From the NCBI RefSeq assembly GCF_014644455.1, contig NZ_BMKS01000002.1:1-64000 (forward strand): DNA of 64,000 nt. Reading direction: 5' to 3'. Shown piece by piece: positions 38,017 through 46,921 of the stretch. The stretch is from Caldovatus sediminis (GTDB taxonomy: Bacteria; Pseudomonadota; Alphaproteobacteria; Acetobacterales; Acetobacteraceae). The first letter of the stretch is position 1. Every line of letters begins with the position of its first letter. Made by a program: the position numbers and the translations under genes. A model generated the notes under the pieces. That model did not search any database. It worked only from the letters and a program-made list of their open reading frames with translations, and was not told the DNA's origin.

Positions 38017-39399
38017 TCAGACGGCGGCGCTGTGGCGCCGCGGCGCCGCCGCCGTTCCGGCGAGGGCCGCGGGATCGAGCCGGGCGTCGAAGCAGGCGGC
38101 GACGTGGCGCAGGAAGCGGCGGCCGCGCTCGGTCACCCGCAGCCAGCGCCCGCCCCGCTCCAGCCGCACCAGCCCGTCGCCGGCGAGCGGCGCGAGCCGC
38201 GCCGCGGCCGTGGCCATCACCGCCTCCGAAACGCCGGCGAGATCGAGGGCAAGGTCGCACATCACCCGCTCGATCAGCCGCGCCCGCTCGAGGTCCTCGG
38301 CGGTGAGCGCGAGCCCGCGCGCGACCGGCAGCCGCCCCGCCCCGACCCGTTCGAGCCATTGCCGCTCGTCGCTCGCGTTCTGCGCGTAGAAGGCGGGCAG
38401 GCGGGAGATGGCGGAGGCGCCGAGGCCGAGCAGCACCGGCGCCGTGTCGGTGGTGTAGCCCTGGAAATTGCGCCGCAGCCGGCCGGCGCGCGCGGCCTCG
38501 GCCATCGGGTCGTCGGGCCGCGCGAAGTGGTCGAGGCCGATCGCGTCGTAGCCGGCGGCGCGCAGCGTCTCCGCGGCGGCCTCGGCCTGGTCGAGCCGGG
38601 CCAGGGCGCCGGGCAGCGCCGCCTCGGCGATCGCCCGCTGGTGCGGCTTCATCCAGGGCACATGGGCGTAGCCGAACACCGCCACCCGATCGGCGCCGAG
38701 CGCAGCGACGAAGGCGGCGCTGGCGGCGACGTGGGCGGCGGTCTGGCCGGGCAGGCCGTAGATCAGGTCGCAGTTGATCCGGGCGATGCCGGCGGCGCGC
38801 AGCCGGCGCACCGCGGCCTCGACCAGGGCGGCCGGCTGCTCGCGCCCGATGCGGGCCTGCACCTCGGGGGCGATGTCCTGCACGCCGAGGCTGGCGCGGC
38901 GGAACCCGGCGGCGGCGAGGGCCTCGGCGTCGGCGGCGTCCAGCAGGCGCGGGTCGAGCTCGATCGCGAGCTCGGCGTCGGGGGCGAAGCCGAGGCGGGC
39001 GCGCAGGTCGGCGACCAGCGCGACCAGGGCGGGGACGCCGATCGCCGTCGGCGTGCCGCCGCCGAAGTGCAGCGCGGCGACGGGGCCGCGCGCCTCCGGC
39101 AGCGCCTCGGCGAGGAGGGCGGCCTCGGCGCGCAGCGCGGCGGCGTAGCGGGCGAGGCGCAGCGGGCTCCGCGTCACCGCGGTGTGGCAGCCGCAGTACC
39201 AGCACAGCGCCTGGCAGAAGGGCACATGCACGTAGAGCGACAGCCGCTCGCCCGCGCCGACGCCGGCGAGCCGACGGCGCCACTCGGCCTCCTCCAGCGG
39301 GGCGAAATGCGGCGCGGTCGGATAGGAGGTGTAGCGCGGCAGGCTCGCCGCGGCGTAGCGCAGCAGGCGGTCCGGCGAGAGCGGCGGCGGGGCGTCCAT
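38017..39399 (-). CDS. hemN: Oxygen-independent coproporphyrinogen III oxidase
   Basis: A 460-residue radical-SAM enzyme of haem synthesis under low oxygen. The start has YTSYPTAPHF, the HemN substrate motif. The [4Fe-4S] cysteines Cys62, Cys66 and Cys69 are in CQALCWYCGC, whose extra Cys is typical of true HemN. FGGGTPT and the C-terminal HemN_C domain are intact. These features separate it from the HemW look-alike. It is divergent from the T6SS vgrG gene across 169 bases. Confidence 0.95.
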   Translation of the reverse strand: MDAPPPLSPDRLLRYAAASLPRYTSYPTAPHFAPLEEAEWRRRLAGVGAGERLSLYVHVPFCQALCWYCGCHTAVTRSPLRLARYAAALRAEAALLAEALPEARGPVAALHFGGGTPTAIGVPALVALVADLRARLGFAPDAELAIELDPRLLDAADAEALAAAGFRRASLGVQDIAPEVQARIGREQPAALVEAAVRRLRAAGIARINCDLIYGLPGQTAAHVAASAAFVAALGADRVAVFGYAHVPWMKPHQRAIAEAALPGALARLDQAEAAAETLRAAGYDAIGLDHFARPDDPMAEAARAGRLRRNFQGYTTDTAPVLLGLGASAISRLPAFYAQNASDERQWLERVGAGRLPVARGLALTAEDLERARLIERVMCDLALDLAGVSEAVMATAAARLAPLAGDGLVRLERGGRWLRVTERGRRFLRHVAACFDARLDPAALAGTAAAPRRHSAAV

Positions 39400-39568
39400 G
39401 TCGCGCCTTGTCTAGGGAGCGGGCGGCGCCGGGGCCTTGCGGCAGATCAAGCGGCTGCGGCCCGCCGCCTGCCGGCGCGGAAGGGGCGGGGGCACGCCCG
39501 ATATTCTATTTGCGGCAACGGAAGGGTATGCTGTGCGGGCCGGCGTCAGCAGGAGGGGTTCCGCGGCG

Positions 39569-41533
39569 GTGTCCTCGACTATCGACCAGGCGCCTCGCCT
39601 GCTCTCCATCGCCTCGCCGCTCGGCGCCGGGGTGCTGGTGCTGCGCCGGCTGACGGTGCACGAGGCGATCGGCCGCCCCTTCCTGATCGAGGCCGAGGCG
39701 ATCTCGGAGAACGATTCGCTCGCCGTCGGCGACCTGATCGGCCAGCCGGTGACCTGCAAGGTCCAGCAGGGCGGGGGCGCGCCGCGCGCCTTCCACGGCA
39801 TCGTCCGCGCCTTCGGCCGCGCCGGCAGCTTCGGCCGGGGCCTCACCGCCTACCGGATCGAGGCGGTGCCCGAGCTGTGGGCCCTCTCGCGCACCGCGGA
39901 CTGCCGCATCTTCCAGGAGAAGTCGGTCAAGCAGATCGTCGAGACCGTGCTCGGCGACGCCGGCCTCGGCGCGACCTTCCTCGGCTCGCCGCCGACCACG
40001 CCGCGGCCCTACTGCGTGCAATACAACGAGACCGACCTCGACTTCGTCCAGCGCCTGCTCGACGAGGTCGGCTGCGGCTACTTCTTCGAGCACGCCGAGG
40101 GCAGCCACGCCCTGAAGATCACCTCGGCCAACGCCGACTTCCCGCTCGCCCCCTGCGGCGCCCTGGTCAACCGCCCGAACGGGGACACCTTCGATTCGGT
40201 CGTCACCTGGACGCCGCGCGGGGACCGCCGGCCCGGCAGCGTGCGGCTGAAGGACTACGACCAGGCGGCGCCGGCCTCGCTGCTGGAGGCCACGGCGAGC
40301 ACGGTGCTGAAGGGCGCGCAGACCACCGGCGGCGAGGTGTTCCTCTGGCCCGGCGGCCAGGCGGTGCGCCCGGACGCCGACGTCGCCCGGCTGCTGATGG
40401 AGACCGAGGAGGCGCAGTCCAGCCTGGTCGAGGCGACGATCCGCGAGCCGCGGGTGTTCGCCGGCTCGCGCGTCAAGATCAAGCCGTCGGAGGACGGGGG
40501 CGAGGTCACCTGGCTCGTCACCGCGGCGCGGCACGAGGCGTTCGACGAGACGCAGCTCGCGGGCGGCGGCACCGCCGGATACAGCTGCGCGGTGACGCTG
40601 ATGGACCCGGCCACGCCGTGGCGCAACCCCGCGCCGCGGCCGCGGCCGCGCATGCCCGGGCTGCAGAGCGCGATCGTCACCGGCCCGGCGGGCGAGGAGA
40701 TCTACGTGGACAAGCAGGGACGCATCAAGGTGCAGTTCCTGTGGGACCGCGAGGGCAAGAACGACGAGAAGACGAGCTGCTGGATCCGGGTGATGCAGCC
40801 CTTCGCCGGCGCCTGGGGCGGCACCTGGTTCCTGCCGCGCATCGGCGACGAGGTGATCGTCGGCTACCTCGACGACGATCCCGACAAGCCGATCGTCGTC
40901 GGTTCCGCCTACCACGGCGAGGTGGTGCCGCCCTTCGGGGCGCTGCCGTCCAACATGAACAAGGGCGGCATCTCGACCCGCTCGACCAAGGGCGGCGGGG
41001 CGGACAACGCCAACATCCTCCGCTTCGACGACACCAAGGGGAGCGAGGAGCTCTACGTCCAGGCCGAGAAGGACATGAAGGTCCTGGTCAAGAACGACCG
41101 GACCGAGACGGTACAGGGCAAGCACGCCGAGACGGTCACCAAGGACCGCTCGGTCACGGTCGAAGAGGGCAACCAGAGCCTCGTCGTCTCCAAGGGCAAC
41201 ATGGACACCAAGATCGAGATGGGGAACCAGACCCTGGTGATCTCCATGGGCAACCAGGAGACCAAGCTCGACATGGGCAACGTCACGACCAAGCTGGCCA
41301 TGGGCAACATGGACACCAAGCTCGACCTCGGCAAGGCGACGACCGAGGCGATGCAGAGCATCGAGCTCAAGGTGGGGGCCAGTTCGGTCAGGATCGACCA
41401 GACGGGCGTGACCATCAAGGGCCTGATGATCACCATCGAGGGCTCGGCGATGACCGAGGTGAAGTCGCCGATGACCCAGGTGAAGGGCGACGGGATGCTG
41501 ATCCTCAAGGGCGGCATCACCATGATCAATTAG
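39569..41533 (+). CDS. tssI: Type VI secretion spike protein VgrG
   Basis: A 654-residue VgrG forming the trimeric puncturing tip. The gp27-like part opens with SPLGAGVLVLRRLTVHEAIG and contains CVQYNETDLDFVQRLLDEVGCGYFFEH. The gp5-like OB-fold includes IYVDKQGRIKVQFLWDREG and WGGTWFLPRIGDEVIVGYLDDDPDKP. A DUF2345-like beta-stalk follows, with a 9-residue repeat (41165-41353). No toxin domain is fused; it ends at GGITMIN. GTG 39569 has AGGAGG about 12 bases upstream; upstream in-frame codons are low-complexity. It heads the first T6SS block. Confidence 0.95.
   Translation: MSSTIDQAPRLLSIASPLGAGVLVLRRLTVHEAIGRPFLIEAEAISENDSLAVGDLIGQPVTCKVQQGGGAPRAFHGIVRAFGRAGSFGRGLTAYRIEAVPELWALSRTADCRIFQEKSVKQIVETVLGDAGLGATFLGSPPTTPRPYCVQYNETDLDFVQRLLDEVGCGYFFEHAEGSHALKITSANADFPLAPCGALVNRPNGDTFDSVVTWTPRGDRRPGSVRLKDYDQAAPASLLEATASTVLKGAQTTGGEVFLWPGGQAVRPDADVARLLMETEEAQSSLVEATIREPRVFAGSRVKIKPSEDGGEVTWLVTAARHEAFDETQLAGGGTAGYSCAVTLMDPATPWRNPAPRPRPRMPGLQSAIVTGPAGEEIYVDKQGRIKVQFLWDREGKNDEKTSCWIRVMQPFAGAWGGTWFLPRIGDEVIVGYLDDDPDKPIVVGSAYHGEVVPPFGALPSNMNKGGISTRSTKGGGADNANILRFDDTKGSEELYVQAEKDMKVLVKNDRTETVQGKHAETVTKDRSVTVEEGNQSLVVSKGNMDTKIEMGNQTLVISMGNQETKLDMGNVTTKLAMGNMDTKLDLGKATTEAMQSIELKVGASSVRIDQTGVTIKGLMITIEGSAMTEVKSPMTQVKGDGMLILKGGITMIN
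41165..41353 (+). repeat. Seven 27-bp (9-residue) tandem repeats in VgrG
   Basis: Seven units in exact 27-base register begin at 41165, 41192, 41219, 41246, 41273, 41300 and 41327: EGNQSLVVS, KGNMDTKIE, MGNQTLVIS, MGNQETKLD, MGNVTTKLA, MGNMDTKLD, LGKATTEAM. The GN or GK pair marks each turn. They would form rungs of the beta-helical stalk. Confidence 0.9.
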
Positions 41534-41542
41534 GGCGGACCG

Positions 41543-42130
41543 GTGAGCGCGACCCTCCCCAAGCTGGCCGTCCCGCTCCCGCCGCTGCTGCCGCGGTTGG
41601 AGCTGGACGCCGAGGGCGCCGCCCTGCTCGACGGCGCCGGCGACGCCGCGGAGGGCGTCGCGCGCCTGGCCGCCGCCCGGCGCATGCCGGAGGCGGTGCG
41701 CCTCGTCGCCCACGCGCTGCCGAAGCGCGAGGCGGTGTGGTGGGCGTGCATGTGCGCCCGCTCGGTGCCCGATCCCGGCCTGGCGCCGCCCGACCTCTCC
41801 GCCCTCGAGGCGGCGGAGCGCTGGGTGCGCCGGCCCGACGAGGCGAACCGCCGCGCCGCCGAGGCGGCGGCGCAGAAGACCCAGTTCCGCTCGCCGGAGG
41901 CCTGGGCGGCGATGGGCGCCTTCTGGTCCGGCGGCTCCATGGCGCCCGAGGGCCAGCCGGTGGTGCCCCCGGCCGAGCACCTGACCGGCGTCGCGGTCTC
42001 CGGCTCGGTGGTGCTGTCGGCGGTGCGCCTCAGGCCGGAGCGCCAGGACGCGCGCTTCGACCGCTTCCTCGCCGCGGCGCGCGACATCGCCGCCGGCGGG
42101 GCGGGCCGCATCCCGGTGGAGGAGGGCTGA
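41543..42130 (+). CDS. Uncharacterised T6SS-linked protein between VgrG and PAAR
   Basis: A 195-residue, Ala-rich, probably helical soluble protein without signal peptide. I do not recognise a catalytic motif. Visible features are LARLAAARRMPEAVRLVAHALPKREAVWWACMCAR-like sequence in the first half, with three Trp nearby, and EAAAQKTQFRSPEAWAAMGAFWSGGSM in the middle. GTG 41543 follows vgrG by nine bases, and PAAR starts one base after its stop. The position is typical for a chaperone/adaptor that loads effectors onto VgrG-PAAR, or for an effector itself. It may belong to a DUF seen in T6SS islands, but I cannot confirm that. Confidence 0.72.
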   Translation: MSATLPKLAVPLPPLLPRLELDAEGAALLDGAGDAAEGVARLAAARRMPEAVRLVAHALPKREAVWWACMCARSVPDPGLAPPDLSALEAAERWVRRPDEANRRAAEAAAQKTQFRSPEAWAAMGAFWSGGSMAPEGQPVVPPAEHLTGVAVSGSVVLSAVRLRPERQDARFDRFLAAARDIAAGGAGRIPVEEG

Positions 42131-42131
42131 G

Positions 42132-42422
42132 ATGGGCCTGCCCGCGGCGCGCATCACCGACATGCACGTCTGCCCGATGTTCACCGGCCCGGTGCCGCAT
42201 GTCGGCGGGCCGATCCTGCCCCCCGGCGGCGTCACCGTGCTGATCGGCGGGCTGCCGGCCGCCCGGGTGTCGGACATGGCGGTCTGCGCCGGCCCGCCCG
42301 ACGTGATCGCGCTCGGCAGCTTCACGACGCTGATCGGCGGCCTGCCGGCGGCGCGGATGGGCGACCTGACCGCGCATGGCGGCACGATCGTGGTCGGCAT
42401 GCCGACGGTCCTGATAGGCTGA
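42132..42422 (+). CDS. PAAR-domain spike-tip protein
   Basis: A 96-residue PAAR protein that caps VgrG. Three repeats of GLPAAR-x2-D are visible: LPAARITDMHVCP, GGLPAARVSDMAVCAG and GGLPAARMGDLTAHGG, each contributing to the cone. There is no N- or C-terminal toxin extension. The likely metal ligands are His and Cys after each repeat. It lies between the unknown protein and tagH. Confidence 0.92.
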   Translation: MGLPAARITDMHVCPMFTGPVPHVGGPILPPGGVTVLIGGLPAARVSDMAVCAGPPDVIALGSFTTLIGGLPAARMGDLTAHGGTIVVGMPTVLIG

Positions 42423-42426
42423 ACGG

Positions 42427-44076
42427 ATGAGCCTCCTGCTCTCCGTGCTGCGCTGCCCCGACTTCGCCGTGCCGGAGCAGCGGCGCGTGCCCGGCGGCGA
42501 CTACACGATCGGCCGCGGCGCCGACTGCGACTGGGTGCTGCCGGACCCGGAGGGGGTGCTGTCGCGCCGGCACTGCGTGCTGGAGTTCCGCTCCGGCGGC
42601 TGGCAGGTCCGCGACCTCTCGACCAACGGCACCTTCGTCAACCACGCCGCCGAGCCGATCGGGCGCGACCGGGTGCGGCCGATCGAGGACGGCGACCGGC
42701 TGCGCCTCGGCGGCTACGAGATCGAGCTGCGGATCGAGCAGGACGCCGCCGCCGATGCGGCGGCTGCCTGGGGCGGCGTCGGCGGCGCGGCGGCCGGGCC
42801 GGGCTGGGCGGCGCAGGACGCCGCGGCCGATCCGGGCTGGGACCCGCTCGCACCGCCGCGTCCCCCGGTCGGCGGCGCCCCGGCGGCGCTGCCGGACGAC
42901 TTCGATCCCTTCGCCGAGGACGCCGCGCCGATGCCGGATCACCGGCCCTCGGTCGAGGACGTCTTCGTCCCGCCGCGGGTAGTCCCGGCGCCGCCGGGCG
43001 CCGGTGGAGGCGCCCCGGGGGCCGCGCCGGGGGGCGCCGGCCCCGGCGATGATTGGGACCTCGACCTGTCGCCGCCCGGCGGGGCGCCGGCGCCGCCCGG
43101 CGGGGGGCGCGCGCTCGACGAGTGGGACCTGTCGCCGCCGGCGGCGGGCGGCGCGCCGACCGCTGCGCCGGTGCCGGCGGCGGGCGTGGCGGGGCAGCGC
43201 GCGGCGCCGCCGCCGGTTCCGCCCGTCGCGTCGCCGGGACCCGCGGCGCCGGGGCACGAGGATTTCGACCCCTTCGCCGAGGAGGCGCCGCCGACGGTCG
43301 CGCCGGCGCCGGCGGCGCCCGGGCCGATGCCGGCGGCCCCCGCGGCTGCCCTGCATGCCGCGCCGCCGGCCGCCGCCCGCCTGCCGCCCGAGGCGGCGGC
43401 GATCGCCGCGCCCGCGGCCGCGCCTCACGGCCCCGGCGGGGCGGCGCCTGCCCAGCCGGCGCGCGCCGCCGCGCCGGCCGGAACGGCGGCGAGCGGCGAC
43501 GGCCTCGCCGCCTTCCTCGCCGGCGCGGGCCTCTCGCCCGGCGCGCTGTCGGGGGCGGTCGCCGATCCGGATGCCGCGCTGCGCGGGCTCGGCGCCGCCT
43601 TCCGCTCGGTCGTCGCCGGGCTGCGCGCGCTGCTGATCGCCCGCGCCGACGTCAAGCGCGAGTTCCGCATCGAGCAGACCGTGCTGCGCGCGGCCGGCAA
43701 CAACCCGGTGAAGTTCGCCGCCACCGACGACGCCGCGGTGCTCGCCCTCGCCGCCCAGGGCGCCCAGGGCGTCCGCGCGGTGGAGGAGACGATCGCCGAC
43801 CTCACCGCCCACCAGGTCGCCACCCTCGCCGCCACCCAGGCGGCGGCGCGCGCGCTGCTCGAGCGGCTCGCGCCGGCGGGACTGGAGGCGGAGGTCAAGG
43901 GCGGCGGCAGCCTGTTCGGCGCGAGCCGCGAGAAGCTGCTCTGGGAGGCCTACCGGAAGCTCCACCGGCAGGTGGTCGAGCAGTTCGAGGACGATTTCGA
44001 CAGCGCCTTCGGCAAGGCCTTCGCGCGCGCCTACGAGCAGGCGGCCCGGCGCGGCGACGGCGGCGGCGCGGGCTAG
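42427..44076 (+). CDS. tagH: T6SS-associated FHA-domain protein TagH
   Basis: A 549-residue protein (ImpI). The N-terminal FHA fold reads YTIGRGADCDWVLP, SRRHCVLEF and LSTNGTFVN, keeping the Gly-Arg, Ser-Arg-x-His and Asn residues that bind phosphothreonine. Residues about 105-350 are a Pro/Ala-rich linker with repeated short DFDPFAE and EWDLS-type motifs. The last 200 residues are the TagH C-terminal domain (FRSVVAGLRALLIARADVKREFRIEQT and ESFEDDFDSAFGKAFARAY-like). It reads the phosphorylation state set by a PpkA-type kinase and by PppA; no kinase is in the window. Confidence 0.92.
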   Translation: MSLLLSVLRCPDFAVPEQRRVPGGDYTIGRGADCDWVLPDPEGVLSRRHCVLEFRSGGWQVRDLSTNGTFVNHAAEPIGRDRVRPIEDGDRLRLGGYEIELRIEQDAAADAAAAWGGVGGAAAGPGWAAQDAAADPGWDPLAPPRPPVGGAPAALPDDFDPFAEDAAPMPDHRPSVEDVFVPPRVVPAPPGAGGGAPGAAPGGAGPGDDWDLDLSPPGGAPAPPGGGRALDEWDLSPPAAGGAPTAAPVPAAGVAGQRAAPPPVPPVASPGPAAPGHEDFDPFAEEAPPTVAPAPAAPGPMPAAPAAALHAAPPAAARLPPEAAAIAAPAAAPHGPGGAAPAQPARAAAPAGTAASGDGLAAFLAGAGLSPGALSGAVADPDAALRGLGAAFRSVVAGLRALLIARADVKREFRIEQTVLRAAGNNPVKFAATDDAAVLALAAQGAQGVRAVEETIADLTAHQVATLAATQAAARALLERLAPAGLEAEVKGGGSLFGASREKLLWEAYRKLHRQVVEQFEDDFDSAFGKAFARAYEQAARRGDGGGAG

Positions 44077-44098
44077 CGCGCGCGGCGCGGGGGGAGGG

Positions 44099-45436
44099 AT
44101 GGTCTGGCACGACAAGGTGGTCTGGCAGGAAGGCATGTTCCTGCGGACCCAGCACTTCCAGCAGCAGGACCGGTATTTCGAGCACCGGCTGCAGGCGCGC
44201 GTCGCGCCGCTGCGCCCGCATCCCTGGGGCCTCGTCGAGCTCTCCCTCGACCGCGACCTGCTGGCGGCGGGGAAGTTCGCCGTCGCCTCCTGCAGCGGCG
44301 TGTTCGAGGACGGCACGCCCTTCGCCATCCCCGGCACCGCCGACCAGCCGACGCCGATCGACCTGCCCGAGGGCGCGCGCAACCAGGTGGTCTATCTCGC
44401 CATGCCGGTGCACCAGCCCGGCAGCCCCGAGGTGGCCTTCACCGAGGGCCCGGAGGCCGCCGCCGCGCGCTACGGCCTCAAGCGCTTCGAGGCCTTCGAC
44501 ACCCACTCCGACTCCACCCTGCCGGCGGAGCTGCTGGTCGGCCGCCCGCGGCTGCGCTTCCTGCTGGAGAGCGAGGAGCGCGCCGGCTTCACCTGCCTCG
44601 GCCTGACCCGCGTCGTCGAGGTGCACGCGGACAAGCGCGTCTCGGTGGACGAGCGCTTCATCCCGCCCTGCCTGCGCGTCTCGGCCTCGCCGGTGCTGAC
44701 CAACTTCCTCGGCGAGCTGGTGGGGATGATCAACCAGCGCGCCACGGCGCTCGCCGGGCGGCTGAGCCAGCCGGGCAGCCGCGGCGTGGCGGACGTGGCG
44801 CAGTTCCTGATGCTGCAGGCGCTGAACCGCTGGCAGCCGCTGCTCGCCCACTACGCCGACGGCGGGAACCTGCACCCGGAGGCGCTCTATGCCGCGCTCT
44901 GCCAGCTCGCCGGCGAGCTCGCGACCTTCACCGACCCGAACCGCCGCGCCTCGACCTATCCGGGCTACCGGCACGACGACCTGCAGCGCAGCTTCGCGCC
45001 GGTGATCGCCGACCTGCGCCGGGCGCTCGCGACCGACCTCGACGCCAACGCGGTGCCGATCCCGCTGCAGGAGCGGCGGCACGGGCTGCGCGTCGGCCCG
45101 ATCGCCGACCGCAGCCTGCTGCGCACGGCCAACTTCGTGCTCGCGGTGCAGGCCGACATGCCGACCGAGCAGCTCCGCCGCGCCTTCCCCAACCAGGTCA
45201 AGATCGGCGCGCTGGAGCACATCCGCGACCTGGTGATGACGCAGCTTCCCGGCATCGCCGTGCGGCCGCTGCCGGTCGCGCCGCGGCAGATCCCGTTCCA
45301 CGCCGGCTCGGTGTACTTCGAGCTTGACCGCGGATCGCAGCACTGGGCGCAGATGCAGAACACCGGCGCCTTCGCGATCCACGTGCAGGAAGGCTTCCCG
45401 AACCTCCGCATGGAGCTGTGGGCGATCCGCGGATGA
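44099..45436 (+). CDS. tssK: T6SS baseplate protein TssK
   Basis: A 445-residue TssK (ImpJ), the adaptor docking the baseplate on TssL-TssM. The start VWHDKVVWQEGMFLRTQHFQQQDRY is the family signature. The shoulder and head domains follow, with LRVSASPVLTNFLGELVGMINQRA and IPFHAGSVYFELDRGSQHW near the end. GGGGAGGG lies just upstream of ATG 44099. The stop overlaps the tssL start. Confidence 0.96.
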   Translation: MVWHDKVVWQEGMFLRTQHFQQQDRYFEHRLQARVAPLRPHPWGLVELSLDRDLLAAGKFAVASCSGVFEDGTPFAIPGTADQPTPIDLPEGARNQVVYLAMPVHQPGSPEVAFTEGPEAAAARYGLKRFEAFDTHSDSTLPAELLVGRPRLRFLLESEERAGFTCLGLTRVVEVHADKRVSVDERFIPPCLRVSASPVLTNFLGELVGMINQRATALAGRLSQPGSRGVADVAQFLMLQALNRWQPLLAHYADGGNLHPEALYAALCQLAGELATFTDPNRRASTYPGYRHDDLQRSFAPVIADLRRALATDLDANAVPIPLQERRHGLRVGPIADRSLLRTANFVLAVQADMPTEQLRRAFPNQVKIGALEHIRDLVMTQLPGIAVRPLPVAPRQIPFHAGSVYFELDRGSQHWAQMQNTGAFAIHVQEGFPNLRMELWAIRG

Positions 45437-46920
45437 GCGACAACCCCTTCGCCGAACCCGAGGACTCCGACCGCACGGTGGTGCGCGGCCCGGGCGGGCC
45501 CCGTCCGGTGCAGCCGCGGCCCGCCGCGGGTGCGGGCGGGGCGCCGGCAGCGCCCGGCGGCCTGCCGTTCGGCCCGGCCGCGCCGGGCGGCGGGTTCGGC
45601 GCCGCGCCGCCGCCCTCGGCCGGCTCCGGCGTCGGCCCGGCGGGCCTCGGCGACGGCGGGGAGGCGGCGCCGCCCCTGCCCGGCGGGGCGGAGGCGATCC
45701 CGAAGGTCGGCCCCTCGCCGCTCGCCGCCGCCGCGGCGCCGCTGCTCGACCTGCTGGCGCGGCTCTCGACCGGCGGTGCGGCGGCGGTGCCCGACCCCGC
45801 GGAGCTGCACGAGCGCTGCCTGCGCGGCCTGCGCCAGTTCGAGGCCGATGCGCGCGAGGCCGGCGTGCCGGCCGAGCAGATCCGCGCCGCGCACTACGCG
45901 CTCTGCGCCGCGCTCGACGACGTGGTGCTGTCCACCCCCTGGGGCGCGCAGAGCGGCTGGGGCGCCCGCACCCTGGTCGCGAGCTTCCACAAGGAGGTGC
46001 GCTCCGGCGAGCGCTTCTTCGACCTGCTCGCGGGGATGCAGAAGGACCCGGGGCGCTACCTGCAGGCGCTCGAGGTGGCGTATCTCTGCCTCGCGCTCGG
46101 CTTCCAGGGGCGCTACCGGCTGGCGCCGCGCGGCGCCTCCGAGCTCGACCGGCACCGCGAGGGGCTCTACCAGCTCCTCGCCCAGATGCGCGGCAACTGG
46201 GAGCGCGAGCTGTCGCCGCGCTGGAAGGGCGTGGACGCGCCGCACCGGCCGGCGCGGCGCGGCGTGCCCGCCTGGGTCGGGCTGGCGGCCGCGGCCTCCG
46301 TGCTCGGCCTCGGCTGGGCGGGGCTGTCGGACCGGCTGAACGCCGCCTCGGACGACCTCTTCGCCCGCGTCATCGCGCTGCCGCCCGCCGAGCCGCCGGA
46401 GATCGTGCGCACCGCGCCGCCGCAGCCCCCGGCGCCGCCGCCTCCGCCGCCGCCCACGGCCGCGCCGCCGCGGCCGACCGCGCTCGACAAGCTGCGCCAG
46501 TTCCTCGCGCCGGAGATCCAGCAGGGGCTCGTCACCGTCACCGGCGACCAGCAGCGGGTGATGGTGCGCATCCGCAACCGCGGCATGTTCGCCTCCGGCT
46601 CCGCCACCGTGGACCAGCGCTTCGTCAGCCTGCTCCAGCGCATCGGCGAGGCGTTGCAGGACGAGCCGGGGCGGGTGCGGGTGATCGGGCATTCCGACAA
46701 CCAGCCGATCCGCTCGGCGCGCTTCCCCTCGAACTATCACCTCTCGGCGGCGCGGGCCGAGGCGGCCAAGGCGATCATTATGCAGGCGGAGGGGCAGAAC
46801 CCGACCCGCTTCCTCTCCGAAGGCCGCGGCGAGGCGGAGCCGATCGCCTCCAACGCCACCGCCGAGGGGCGCGAGGAGAACCGGCGCATCGAGGTGCTGC
46901 TGATGCGGGGGGCGTTCTGA
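45433..46920 (+). CDS. tssL: T6SS membrane protein TssL with C-terminal OmpA-like domain
   Basis: A 495-residue protein (ImpK). A Pro/Gly-rich leader of about 90 residues precedes the cytoplasmic DotU domain (AHYALCAALDDVVLSTPWG). One membrane helix, WVGLAAAASVLGLGWAGL, is near residue 280. A Pro-rich periplasmic linker follows, then an OmpA-like peptidoglycan-binding domain with VRVIGHSDNQPI, NYHLSAARAEA and EGREENRRIEVLL. This is the extended TssL type that anchors the complex to the cell wall. ATG 45433 overlaps the tssK TGA. Confidence 0.95.
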   Translation: MSDNPFAEPEDSDRTVVRGPGGPRPVQPRPAAGAGGAPAAPGGLPFGPAAPGGGFGAAPPPSAGSGVGPAGLGDGGEAAPPLPGGAEAIPKVGPSPLAAAAAPLLDLLARLSTGGAAAVPDPAELHERCLRGLRQFEADAREAGVPAEQIRAAHYALCAALDDVVLSTPWGAQSGWGARTLVASFHKEVRSGERFFDLLAGMQKDPGRYLQALEVAYLCLALGFQGRYRLAPRGASELDRHREGLYQLLAQMRGNWERELSPRWKGVDAPHRPARRGVPAWVGLAAAASVLGLGWAGLSDRLNAASDDLFARVIALPPAEPPEIVRTAPPQPPAPPPPPPPTAAPPRPTALDKLRQFLAPEIQQGLVTVTGDQQRVMVRIRNRGMFASGSATVDQRFVSLLQRIGEALQDEPGRVRVIGHSDNQPIRSARFPSNYHLSAARAEAAKAIIMQAEGQNPTRFLSEGRGEAEPIASNATAEGREENRRIEVLLMRGAF

Positions 46921-46921
46921 G

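Noticed and set aside
39400-39568. Possible sigma-54 promoter upstream of vgrG (GGGCACG and TTGC present)
   Set aside because: The two halves are too far apart (13 bases instead of four), so the -24/-12 geometry is wrong.
41165-41353. Regular 27-bp repeats that might suggest a CRISPR or minisatellite
   Set aside because: Units are contiguous without spacers, in frame inside vgrG, and encode a consistent beta-helix motif.
39569-41533. Toxin domain at the VgrG C-terminus (evolved VgrG)
   Set aside because: After the repeat region only about 60 residues remain, with the usual beta-stalk ending and no extra domain.
37099-42243. A 1700-codon open frame on the plus strand covering rnd, tRNA, hemN and vgrG
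   Set aside because: It is antisense to rnd, the tRNA and hemN and out of frame with vgrG. Its product is compositionally biased without domains. In DNA this GC-rich, stop codons are rare in wrong frames.
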